Shown piece after piece: positions 48,577 to 55,687 of a DNA stretch of 64,000 nucleotides. Position 1 is the stretch's first letter; each line of letters starts with the position of its first letter. The DNA is taken from the NCBI GenBank assembly GCA_035555675.1, contig DATMGH010000147.1, positions 1-64,000 on the forward strand, read 5' to 3'. This stretch comes from Solirubrobacter sp035555675 (GTDB taxonomy: Bacteria; Actinomycetota; Thermoleophilia; Solirubrobacterales; Solirubrobacteraceae). The notes beneath the pieces were generated by a model. That model saw only the letters and a list, made by a program, of their open reading frames with translations. It had not been told where the DNA came from and ran no database searches. The translations under genes and the position numbers were made by a program.

Positions 48577-49443
48577 TCACCAGCCGGCGTGCTCGCGCAG
48601 CCAGGCGCGGTTGGCGACCTGGTCGGCGGCCGCCGCCTCGAACGCCTCCGGCGCGGTCAGCACGCGGTCCTGCTCGACGACGATCCAGCCGTCGTAGCCG
48701 GACGCCTGCACGGCGGCGCAGAACGCGTCCAGGTCGACGTCCCCGCGCCCGAGCGCGCAGAAGAGGCCGCGCCGCCAGGCGGTCAGCTGGTCCGCGCGCT
48801 CGGCCTTGACCGCCGCCAGCACGTCCAGCCGCACGTCCTTGACGTGGATCGCCTCGATGCGGCCGGCCCAGTCGGTGAGCGCGCGCAGCGGGTCGCCGCC
48901 AGCGACGACGAGGTGCGCGCTGTCGAGCAGCAGCGGCACATCGGTGTCCGCGAGGAAGCGCTCGATCTCGGCCACGCTCTCCACGTAGGTGGACGTGTGG
49001 TGGTGGAAGACCGGCTCGAAGCCGCGCGCCCGCGCGGCGTCCGCGGCGCGGGCCACATTCGCGACGAGGGTCCGCCAGCGGGCGTCGTCGAGCGCCAGCG
49101 CCGGGTCCTCCCCGCCGCGGCCCGGGTTGGCGACGCGCTCCGGGCCGCCGGCGTCGCTGAGCACCGGCCGCGCCCCGGTGCGCTCGCCGAAGCGGTCGAG
49201 CGTCGCGTGCAGCTCGTCCAGCGGCGCGTCCGGCTCGCTGAACGGGATCTGGACGAAGCCGCCGATCAGCTCGAGGTCGCCGAGGTCGACGCCGTCCAGG
49301 TAGCCGGGCGGGCCGAGCTCGGTCCCGGCGTAGCCCGCGTCGGCCATCGCGCGCACGACGCGCGCCGGGTCGGGCACCGGGAACGCGCCGCCGACGGTCA
49401 GCTCGAACGCGCCGTAGCTCAGTGGGGCGTTCGCGATCCTCAT
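48577..49443 (-). CDS. IolE-like sugar phosphate isomerase/epimerase (TIM barrel)
   Basis: A 288-aa AP-endonuclease-2-like TIM-barrel protein, second of its kind in the window. Blocks are APLSYGAFELT (~5), GYAGTELGPPGYLDG (~37), FEPVFHHHTSTYVES (~142, metal His), LLLDSAHLVVAGGDP (~172), IEAIHVKDVRLD (~198) and YDGWIVVEQDRVL (~250, last Glu). It closely parallels the protein at 1091-1948 in motif order, including the GTELGPPGYL/GVELGPLGYL segment, so they likely handle similar inosose or ketose substrates. The start ATG 49443 shares ATGA with the NlpC-like gene. Confidence 0.8.
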   Translation of the reverse strand: MRIANAPLSYGAFELTVGGAFPVPDPARVVRAMADAGYAGTELGPPGYLDGVDLGDLELIGGFVQIPFSEPDAPLDELHATLDRFGERTGARPVLSDAGGPERVANPGRGGEDPALALDDARWRTLVANVARAADAARARGFEPVFHHHTSTYVESVAEIERFLADTDVPLLLDSAHLVVAGGDPLRALTDWAGRIEAIHVKDVRLDVLAAVKAERADQLTAWRRGLFCALGRGDVDLDAFCAAVQASGYDGWIVVEQDRVLTAPEAFEAAAADQVANRAWLREHAGW

Positions 49444-50054
49444 GTCACCGCGATCTCGCCGCTGAGGGCGAACGGCTCGACCAGCTGGACGTCGTCGCCG
49501 GACCAGAACTTGCCGGGGTCGTACCAGCCGCTCGGGCGCTTGTCCGGGAGCAGGCCCATGTGCTGCAGGGTGACGGCGACCAGCTCGGCGCAGTAGATCG
49601 CCTCGCGCGAGACCTCGCGGCGGCGCACGCGGCCGGTCGCCCACGAGCGCATCAGGCCGGGCGTGGTCGGGAACGGCTTCCCGTCGTAGCGGTCGATCGT
49701 CTCGATCAGGCGGTCCTCGTGCTCGCGCGTGAGCTCGCCGCCCTCGAGGCGCCGGAACCAGGCGCGCTGGCCGTACTTCTCGTCCCACGTGCGCACCGCG
49801 TCGGCCAGCTTGTGCAGCTGCACGCCGCGCTGGCGCTCGCCGGTCCACGCGTCCGGGAGCGACTTGCCGAGCTCCGCGTGCCAGAGCAGCGGCGGCATGT
49901 CCTCCAGCGCGACCGCCATCCCGACGTGGTTGACCGGGCTGTTGGTGAGCGTCTGGATCGCGCGGTCGGCGAGCGAGCGCCCGCGGAACAGCCAGATGTC
50001 GCCGGTCGCCGCGGTGGCGACGGCCTCGTCGAAGGGCAGCGTCGAGCCGGTCAC
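49440..50054 (-). CDS. YiiX/NlpC-P60-like cysteine hydrolase
   Basis: A 204-aa protein of the permuted NlpC/P60 (YiiX/lecithin:retinol acyltransferase-like) type. The His-containing strand comes first (NSPVNHVGMAVAL, ~38-50) and the nucleophile Cys later (AIYCAELVAVTLQHMGL, ~150), the order diagnostic of the permuted subgroup. TGDIWLFRGRSLADRAIQ near the N-terminus is also typical. No signal peptide is seen, so it is probably cytoplasmic, acting on an amide or ester. The start is GTG 50054. It is coupled to the isomerase downstream, a pairing with no obvious logic. Confidence 0.7.
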   Translation of the reverse strand: MTGSTLPFDEAVATAATGDIWLFRGRSLADRAIQTLTNSPVNHVGMAVALEDMPPLLWHAELGKSLPDAWTGERQRGVQLHKLADAVRTWDEKYGQRAWFRRLEGGELTREHEDRLIETIDRYDGKPFPTTPGLMRSWATGRVRRREVSREAIYCAELVAVTLQHMGLLPDKRPSGWYDPGKFWSGDDVQLVEPFALSGEIAVT

Positions 50055-50074
50055 GCCGGGTAACCTACGCGACC

Positions 50075-50269
50075 ATGAGAGCGCGTTGGAAGCTGCTCGG
50101 TCTCGCCGGCGTCGCCGGGGTCGCCGCGACCGGTGCGATCGCGGCCCGCAACCGCCGCCCGCAGTCCGACTACACGCCGGACGAGCTGCGCGACCGCCTC
50201 CGCGACCGGCTGGAGAAAGTCCAAGCCGGCGACGAGGACGCCGCGCCGGTCGTCCCGCCCAAGGACTAG
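50075..50269 (+). CDS. small membrane-anchored protein (64 aa)
   Basis: A 64-aa protein with an N-terminal basic stretch (MRARWK) and one hydrophobic segment (LLGLAGVAGVAATGAIAA, ~7-24). A charged, helix-prone tail follows (YTPDELRDRLRDRLEKVQAG) with a PVVPPKD end. It is probably a single-pass protein with a cytoplasmic coiled helix. Codon use and the strong start position 20 bp from the divergent hydrolase make it plausible as a real gene. Function unknown. Its stop overlaps the convergent secreted-protein gene by 4 bp. Confidence 0.6.
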   Translation: MRARWKLLGLAGVAGVAATGAIAARNRRPQSDYTPDELRDRLRDRLEKVQAGDEDAAPVVPPKD

Positions 50270-51210
50270 GCGCAGACCGCGTAGGCGGTCAGCTTGAACG
50301 GCTTGCCGCGCGCCGCGCCACGGGCCGTGACGCGCCAGCCGGCGCCGGCCGGGCGGCTCTCGGTCACCAGCGGCGGGTTCGGGCCGCGCGCCGGCGCGAG
50401 CTCGTAGCCACCGGACAGGACCGCCGTGCCGGCCGGGCAGCTCACCGCGCTGGTCACCAGCCGCTTCGCCCGCACCGTCTTCGCGTGCGCCGTCCGGGTC
50501 TGCGGCGCCGGGGCGGGCGCCCCGGCCGGGCCGGGCGGACCGGTCTCCCCGCGCGGCCCTTGGACGGGCTCCGGCGTGACGGCCGGCTCCGGCGCGGCGA
50601 CGTGCACGCACCCGCGGCAGCCGGTCTGGTTGCCGTCGGCGTCGGTCACCAGCAGGTCGTGCGTGCCCGGCGCGGTGTCCTTGACCGCCACGTCGAGGCG
50701 GTTGCTCGTCGCTGCGCTGGGCGTGAGCTCGGCCCCGTCGAGCGTGACCGTGGCGCCGGCGCCGAGGCCCTGACCGAAGACCGTCAAGGTCCCATTGACG
50801 GTGAGAGTTGCGGGCTCGACGGCCGTGATCTCCGGTCCCCGGTAGGCGCACGGGCGCTCGAACGGCAGGCCCGCCGCGGCGGTCGAGAACGGCGCCGGGA
50901 GGCCGGTGCCGTCGAGGCGCCAGTCGACGGTGCCGCTGTCGGCCGCCAGCGTCAGGTCCCACGGCGTGAAGCCGGGCAGGAACTGGTTCGGCTGGTTGCG
51001 GTCGAGCGGCGGCGGCGAGAAGGAGTTGGCGTCGCCGGGCGGCATGGTCACGATCGCCACGTCGGTGTTGACCGCGGCCAGCCGCACCTGCACCGTGCCG
51101 TGCTGCGCGTTGTAGGTCGCGCACTGCTGCACCGGGTACACGGTCGCGCCCGCCGGCGCCGCGGCCACCAGCGCCGCCGCCACGCCCAACCCGATCATTC
51201 TCGCCAGCAC
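50266..51210 (-). CDS. secreted protein with IPT/TIG and collagen-like segments
   Basis: A 314-aa exported protein. GTG 51210 follows AGGAGG (51217-51222) with 6 bp spacing and gives a signal peptide (LARMIGLGVAAALVAAAPAG). Residues ~130-210 form an IPT/TIG beta-domain (GPEITAVEPATLTVNGTLTV, FGQGLGAGATVTLDGAEL). A short collagen-like run (GPRGETGPPGPAGAP, ~222) follows, then a C-terminal beta-domain with paired Cys (AVSCPAGTAVLSGGYELAP to YAVCA). No enzyme motif. It is likely a surface or extracellular adhesion-type protein. Confidence 0.7.
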   Translation of the reverse strand: MLARMIGLGVAAALVAAAPAGATVYPVQQCATYNAQHGTVQVRLAAVNTDVAIVTMPPGDANSFSPPPLDRNQPNQFLPGFTPWDLTLAADSGTVDWRLDGTGLPAPFSTAAAGLPFERPCAYRGPEITAVEPATLTVNGTLTVFGQGLGAGATVTLDGAELTPSAATSNRLDVAVKDTAPGTHDLLVTDADGNQTGCRGCVHVAAPEPAVTPEPVQGPRGETGPPGPAGAPAPAPQTRTAHAKTVRAKRLVTSAVSCPAGTAVLSGGYELAPARGPNPPLVTESRPAGAGWRVTARGAARGKPFKLTAYAVCA

Positions 51211-51268
51211 GTCCGACCTCCTGTGGGGGATTCCGTTCGGGCGGACAGTCCGCCGAGCGGGCCCGGCG

Positions 51269-51868
51269 TTACACCGGGCGCACGAGCTCGCCGCGCAGGA
51301 TCGGCACGCAGTCCGGCGGGAAGTCCGGCCGGATCGTCGCGTCCACGCGGTCGAGGAACGCCTCCAGCCGGGCCGCCGCCGCGCCGGCGACGTCGTGCAG
51401 GACGAGCAGCGTCCAGTCGCGGGCCGCGACGGCCCGCAGCGCGCGGTCGACCCAGCCGTGCTCGTCCTCCCAGTCGCGCGGCACCGCGTTCCAGAGCACG
51501 CACGTGTAGCCGCCGCGCCGCAGCGTGTCGACGGCGGCGGCGTTGAGCAGGCCCGGCTCGAGGTCCCCGCCCTGGCCGGACGGGCGGAACAGCCGCTCGC
51601 GGCCGAGGTCCCCGAGCAGCGCCTGCGCGTCCTCGATCTCCGCGCGCGCGGCCGCCGCACCGAGCGCGCCCAGCGGCCGCGGGTGCGTGAGCGTGTGGTT
51701 GCCGATCCGGTGGCCCTCGGCCGCCGCGCGCTCCGCCAGCGCGCGGTGCGCGCGCAGGTGCTGGCCGACGACGAAGAACGTGGCGGTGAGCCCGCGCTCG
51801 CGCAGCACGTCCAGGACCCGGGGCGTCGCCGCCGGGTCCGGGCCGTTGTCGAACGTGAGCGTGAGGTC
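51269..51868 (-). CDS. polysaccharide deacetylase family protein with uncertain start
   Basis: NodB-fold carbohydrate deacetylase homology spans the given interval. Motif 1 is LTFDNGPDP (second Asp of the usual FDDGP is Asn), motif 2 is HRIGNHTLTHP (metal His pair), motif 3 FRPSGQGG, motif 4 WNAVPRDW and motif 5 LLVLHDV. No ATG, GTG or TTG in this frame precedes motif 1 before an in-frame stop around 51960. The first usable start is GTG 51808, which would drop motif 1. The frame's beginning overlaps the stop of the VOC gene, so it may be expressed by re-initiation from a non-standard codon, by frameshifting, or be a decayed gene. Confidence 0.6.
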   Translation of the reverse strand, partial: DLTLTFDNGPDPAATPRVLDVLRERGLTATFFVVGQHLRAHRALAERAAAEGHRIGNHTLTHPRPLGALGAAAARAEIEDAQALLGDLGRERLFRPSGQGGDLEPGLLNAAAVDTLRRGGYTCVLWNAVPRDWEDEHGWVDRALRAVAARDWTLLVLHDVAGAAAARLEAFLDRVDATIRPDFPPDCVPILRGELVRPV

Positions 51869-52865
51869 AGGCGAGGGTCGCGGGCTCCGTCGCCGGGACG
51901 CCGTTGGTGGACGGCTTGGCCGCCTTGCGCTTCGAGCGTGGCCGTGGGTTGACGATCGCGGTCAGCTCGGACTCGAGCTTGGCGCGAAGCGGCTCCACTC
52001 GAGGCGAGAGGCAGAGCCGGTCGCCGAGGTCCTCGAGCTTCTCGTCGAGCTGAAATCCAGGCCCCGTGGTGCAGATCTCCATCCGCCCTCCGGGAGACAT
52101 CGAGTAGCAGCTGTCGAAGAAGTAGTGGTCGAAGATCCGCGTCCACGGGCGCACGCCCTCGTTGGCCTCGTCGCGGGCGCGCTGGACCTCGTCGCCGGTG
52201 CCGGCGTCGTAGGCGACGTGGTGCCAGACGCCGACGCGGCCGTCGTTGGACGGGCGGCCGGTGGGCGCGCTGAAGTACCAGCGGCCGGAGCGCTCGGCGC
52301 CGTCGAGCACCAGGCGCGTGCCGTCGCGGCGGAAGCCGAGGTGGGCCGCGAACGGCTCCTGCTCTTCGATCGTGGTGTACGAGCGCGCGCCCTCGAGGCC
52401 GCGGATGCGGTGCTCGGCCGGGATGTCGTCGGCGTCGGCCAGCAGCGGCGCGTCCGGCGTGTCGGACACCATCAGCTCGACCTCGTGACCCTCCGGGTCC
52501 CAGAAGACCAGCGACTGGGGCTGCGTCGGGTCCAGCCGCAGCATCTCCGAGTGATGCTGGTTGGCGATCAGCCGGTCCATCCAGTACTCGAGCGAGTCGT
52601 AGGACGCGACGCGCAGGACCATGCGGTGGATGTCGCCGTCGCCGGCCACGCCCTGCGGGGCCTCCTTGAACTCCAGGAACGTGACGACGCTGCCGGGGTT
52701 GCCCTCCTCGTCGCCGAAGTACGTGTGGTAGCGGAACGTCGTCTCGAAGTTGAGCGTGTTCTTGACGAACCGCAGGCCCATGACGCGGCACCAGAAGTCC
52801 ACGTTGGCGGTCACGTCGCGCGTGACGCCCGTGAAGTGGTGGGGTCCCTTGAGCGGCTGCTTCAT
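51867..52865 (-). CDS. VOC-family ring-cleaving dioxygenase-like protein
   Basis: A 332-aa protein with two vicinal-oxygen-chelate modules. Module 1 starts GPHHFTGVTRDVTANVDFW (~7) and ends GHEVELMVS (~128). Module 2 has VGVWHHVAYD (His ligand, ~213) and GGRMEICTTGPG (Glu ligand, ~258). This matches the MhqA/MhqO-type dioxygenase layout, which cleaves hydroquinone-like rings. A basic tail (RPRSKRKAAKPSTNG) is extra. The ATG 52865 is preceded by GAGGAGGAGATC. It is divergent from a GntR regulator with overlapping promoters, so it is probably inducible by its substrate. Confidence 0.8.
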   Translation of the reverse strand: MKQPLKGPHHFTGVTRDVTANVDFWCRVMGLRFVKNTLNFETTFRYHTYFGDEEGNPGSVVTFLEFKEAPQGVAGDGDIHRMVLRVASYDSLEYWMDRLIANQHHSEMLRLDPTQPQSLVFWDPEGHEVELMVSDTPDAPLLADADDIPAEHRIRGLEGARSYTTIEEQEPFAAHLGFRRDGTRLVLDGAERSGRWYFSAPTGRPSNDGRVGVWHHVAYDAGTGDEVQRARDEANEGVRPWTRIFDHYFFDSCYSMSPGGRMEICTTGPGFQLDEKLEDLGDRLCLSPRVEPLRAKLESELTAIVNPRPRSKRKAAKPSTNGVPATEPATLA

Positions 52866-52887
52866 GTGATCTCCTCCTCGGCCCCGG

Positions 52888-52920
52888 AAATTTGCACAAT
52901 CGACATTCGGCGTCAATACT
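52888..52920. promoter_or_regulatory. overlapping divergent promoters, VOC dioxygenase / GntR
   Basis: Plus strand: TTGCAC (52892-52897), 17-bp spacer, AATACT (52915-52920), about 8 bp before the GntR GTG, so a leaderless GntR mRNA is predicted. Minus strand: TTGACG (52911-52916), 17-bp spacer, AAATTT (52888-52893), for the dioxygenase. The two share almost the same DNA, so a single bound regulator could block both. Confidence 0.5.
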
Positions 52921-52928
52921 GCCGCACC

Positions 52929-53606
52929 GTGACGCTGACCGCACCGCGGACGATCGCCGGCCAGGTGGCCGAGCGCCTGAAGGCCGAGATCCTGGCGGGC
53001 GCGCGCGTGCCCGGCGAACGGCTGCGCCAGGTCGAGATCGCCCGCGCCTACGGGGTGTCGACGACGCCGGTGCGCGAAGCGCTGGCGGCACTGCAGCGCG
53101 AAGGGCTGGTGCGCGCGCACCCGCAGCGCGGCGCCGTGGTGTTCCTGCCGAGCGTCGACGACCTGCGCCACCACTACGAGATCCGGGCCGCGCTGGAGGC
53201 GCTGGCGGCGGCCAAGGCGGCGGAGCGGTTCGAGGCGCCGTGGGCGAGCGAGCTGGAAGCGCTGCTGGACGAGATGCGCGGCGGCCCGCCCGCGGCGCGT
53301 TACCTGGAGCTCAACCAGGCGTTCCACACCGCGCTCTACGAGCGGTCGGCGCGGCCGCAGCTGGTGGCGATGATCGCGGGGCTGCGGGACGCGTCGAGCG
53401 CGTACCTGCAGATCTACCGCGCGCAGGATGACTTCCCGGCCGACCGGCTCGACGGCGAGCACCGCGAGATCCTCGCCGCCTGCGTCGCGCACGATCCGCC
53501 GCGTGCCGCCGCCGCGGTGCGCGAGCACCTGGAGAACACCGTCGAGCACGTCGCCGGCCGCCTTACGCGGACCTGGTCGGGCGCGAGAGCCGCGCCGCTC
53601 AGCTGA
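52929..53606 (+). CDS. GntR family (FCD subgroup) regulator
   Basis: A 225-aa regulator. The winged HTH is at ~10-75, with PGERLRQVEIARAYGVSTTP then VREALAALQREGLV and wing HPQRGAVVF. The FCD domain has HYEIRAALEALAAAKA (~85), YLELNQAFHTALYERSARPQ (~130) and DGEHREILAACVAHDP (~175) with metal-ligand His. The start is GTG 52929, about 8 bp after a predicted -10, suggesting a leaderless mRNA. It is divergent from the VOC dioxygenase and is its obvious candidate regulator. It is not closely similar to the GntR protein at 6398 outside the shared domains. The 3' end overlaps the convergent peptidase by 8 bp. Confidence 0.87.
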   Translation: MTLTAPRTIAGQVAERLKAEILAGARVPGERLRQVEIARAYGVSTTPVREALAALQREGLVRAHPQRGAVVFLPSVDDLRHHYEIRAALEALAAAKAAERFEAPWASELEALLDEMRGGPPAARYLELNQAFHTALYERSARPQLVAMIAGLRDASSAYLQIYRAQDDFPADRLDGEHREILAACVAHDPPRAAAAVREHLENTVEHVAGRLTRTWSGARAAPLS

Positions 53607-54561
53607 ACCAGCCGCCGCCGTACCCGCCGCCGCCGTAGCCGCCGTACCCGCCGCCGCCGTAGCCACCGTACCCGCCGCCGCCGTCGCCGCCGGGTCCGTA
53701 GCCGCCGTCGCCGCCCGAGCCCGCGGCCGCCTCGGCCGCGGTCCAGCGGACGCTGAAGGACGAGCCGTTGCGCGCCAGCGCCGACGTCGTCGCCGTCCCG
53801 GTTCCGGACGCCACCGCGTCCGGGCCGAACATCCGGCCGCCGCCCCAGGCGCCCGCCTGGTCGGACACCAGGTCGACCTTGTACGCGCTCCAGTCGCCGT
53901 CGCTGATCGAGCCGGTGTGCCCGTCCGCGGTCGCGGTCGCGCCGGTGAACGCCACCGTGCCGAAGTCCGCCAGCGGGACGACCTGGGCGTTGCCGTCACC
54001 GGACTCCAGCGACGGCGCCTCGGCGACCCACTCGGCGCTCGACGTGTCCGGATCGCTCATCCGGAGCGTCTTGGTGACCGACGTGCCGGTGGTCGTATCC
54101 GCGATCGCGACCGTCACCTGCGTGCCGCTGACCGTCACCTTGCCGGTCATGTGGTCGCCGGGGCGAACCGTCAACTTGAGGGTCACGGGTGCCTTCGGCA
54201 CCAGCTCGCACCAGGCGGAGTACGTCGCCTGGCCGTCCGCATAGTCGGACTCGGTGCCGACCTGCTCCAGCGCGCTCGACGAGCTGCTCGCGCCGCCCAG
54301 GCCGACCCAGGTGGCCGAGTATCCGTCCGTGTCGCTGTGAGCCGTCGGCACGACCCAGCTGCCGGAGACGTTCGAGAACGTCTTCCCGCCCACCACGTAA
54401 CCGGCCCAGTTGTTGCTCGTGGCCGACTCCACCGCGTACCGGGTCTGTGCGGTCGCTGCCGCCACCGGCCTCACGCCGACCGCGAGCAGCGCCGTCGCCG
54501 CGAGCACCGCCGCGGCGCGACGAGCCCCGATCGGTCGTCGTCTGTTCGCTCGTGCATCCAT
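53599..54561 (-). CDS. secreted G1-type (eqolisin-like) peptidase with Gly/Tyr-rich tail
   Basis: A 320-aa exported protein. The signal peptide (ARRAAAVLAATALLAVGV) is followed by the G1 layout: SNNWAGYVVGGKTFSNVSGS (~50), SATWVGLGGASSS (~82), LEQVGTESDYADGQATYSAW (~97), and the strand with the catalytic-region Glu, AEWVAEAPSLESGD (~175). G1 peptidases use a Gln/Glu pair; both regions are present but the exact residues need alignment. The last ~45 residues are Gly/Tyr repeats (GGYGGYGGGGYGG), an unusual flexible or sticky tail. It starts at ATG 54561, 22 bp downstream of the methyltransferase-like gene end. Confidence 0.75.
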   Translation of the reverse strand: MDARANRRRPIGARRAAAVLAATALLAVGVRPVAAATAQTRYAVESATSNNWAGYVVGGKTFSNVSGSWVVPTAHSDTDGYSATWVGLGGASSSSSALEQVGTESDYADGQATYSAWCELVPKAPVTLKLTVRPGDHMTGKVTVSGTQVTVAIADTTTGTSVTKTLRMSDPDTSSAEWVAEAPSLESGDGNAQVVPLADFGTVAFTGATATADGHTGSISDGDWSAYKVDLVSDQAGAWGGGRMFGPDAVASGTGTATTSALARNGSSFSVRWTAAEAAAGSGGDGGYGPGGDGGGGYGGYGGGGYGGYGGGGYGGGWFS

Positions 54562-54583
54562 GGGCCGATCATCGGCCCGCCGG

Positions 54584-55627
54584 CTAACCCCCGCCTTCGG
54601 CGCTCCTGGGCGGTTGCGCAGAGGTTCCTGGGTCGATCCTGAGTGCCCCGGCGACCAGCGCCTGCAACTTCCCGAACGCGGACTCGCGCGACAGGTACTT
54701 CATCCCGCAGTCGGGCGCCGCGATCAGGTCCCGCGTGTACGGCAGCGCCCGCCGCAGCCGGACCTCGACCGTCTCGGCGCTCTCGACCTCCTCGGTGTCG
54801 AGCGCGATCACGCCGAGGATGATCGTCTTGCCCGCGAGCTGCGCCAGCACGGACAGGTCGAGCTCCGCCTGCGCGGTCTCGATCGAGATCTGATCGACGG
54901 GCGCGTCGGCCAGCTCGCCCAGGAACCGGTAGGCGCGCTGATGCCCGGGCACGAACAGCGGATAGCCGAAGCAGATGTGCAGCGCGGTCGTCCCGCGCAC
55001 GCCGTCGAGCGCTCGCGCGAGCGTCTCGATCCCGTACTCGCGCGCGGCGTCGGCGCGCGACTCCATCCACGGCTCGTCGAGCTGCACGACGTCGATGCCG
55101 GCCGCGAACAGGTCCTCCAGCTCGGCCCGGACGACGTCGGCGAACGCGAACGCCACGTCCCGCGGCGACCCGTAGTGGTCGTCCTGGGCCTGCGCGGCCA
55201 GCGTGAACGGCCCGGGGATCGTGACCTTCGTCAGCCGCGCCGTGTTGGCCCGCAGGAACTCGGCGTCGCGCAGCAGGATCGGGCGCGAGCGGGTGACCGG
55301 GCCGACGATCCGCGGCACCGGGAACGGGTTGCCGCTGCGGTCCAACGTCGTGCCCGGAGCGTCGAGGTCGACGCCGCCGAGCGCCATCACCACGCGGTTC
55401 GAGTAGCTCTCGCGGCGCTGCTCGCCGTCGGTGACGATGTCCAGCCCGGCGCGCTCCTGGTCGCGGATCGCCATCAGCGTGGCCGCGTCCTGCGCCTCCT
55501 CCAACCAGGCCTCGTCGACCCGCCAGAAGTCCGCCGCGCGGATGCGCGGGGGCTGGCGCCCCCGCAGCTTCTCACGGTCGAGCAGCCACTGCGGCTGCGG
55601 ATAGGACCCGACGAGGCTCGTGAGCAT
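54584..55627 (-). CDS. cobalamin-independent methionine synthase-like (MetE C-terminal domain) protein
   Basis: A 347-aa protein corresponding to the MetE C-terminal catalytic barrel alone. SLVGSYPQP (~4), ITDGEQ-like IVTDGEQRRESY (~64), QLDEPWMESR (~195), the zinc His and Cys in LHICFGYP (~232), ISIETAQAELDL (Glu ligand, ~262) and IAAPDCGMKYLSRESA (zinc Cys, ~315) are all visible. The N-terminal folate-binding half of MetE is missing, as in short archaeal-type methionine synthases. It probably transfers methyl from a corrinoid or other donor to a thiol. Starts at ATG 55627. Donor and acceptor are not readable. Confidence 0.8.
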   Translation of the reverse strand: MLTSLVGSYPQPQWLLDREKLRGRQPPRIRAADFWRVDEAWLEEAQDAATLMAIRDQERAGLDIVTDGEQRRESYSNRVVMALGGVDLDAPGTTLDRSGNPFPVPRIVGPVTRSRPILLRDAEFLRANTARLTKVTIPGPFTLAAQAQDDHYGSPRDVAFAFADVVRAELEDLFAAGIDVVQLDEPWMESRADAAREYGIETLARALDGVRGTTALHICFGYPLFVPGHQRAYRFLGELADAPVDQISIETAQAELDLSVLAQLAGKTIILGVIALDTEEVESAETVEVRLRRALPYTRDLIAAPDCGMKYLSRESAFGKLQALVAGALRIDPGTSAQPPRSAEGGG

Positions 55628-55687
55628 CGCCGGAGAATAGGTGTTTCGCCCTCGGTCCTCGCAAGCGCGGACCGAGGGCGACGTCAC

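Noticed and set aside
50266..53091. 941-aa open frame on the minus strand joining the secreted IPT protein to upstream DNA
   Set aside because: Only the first ~314 C-terminal residues are meaningful. The rest is the wrong frame of the deacetylase and VOC genes, and a strong ribosome-binding site marks the GTG at 51210.
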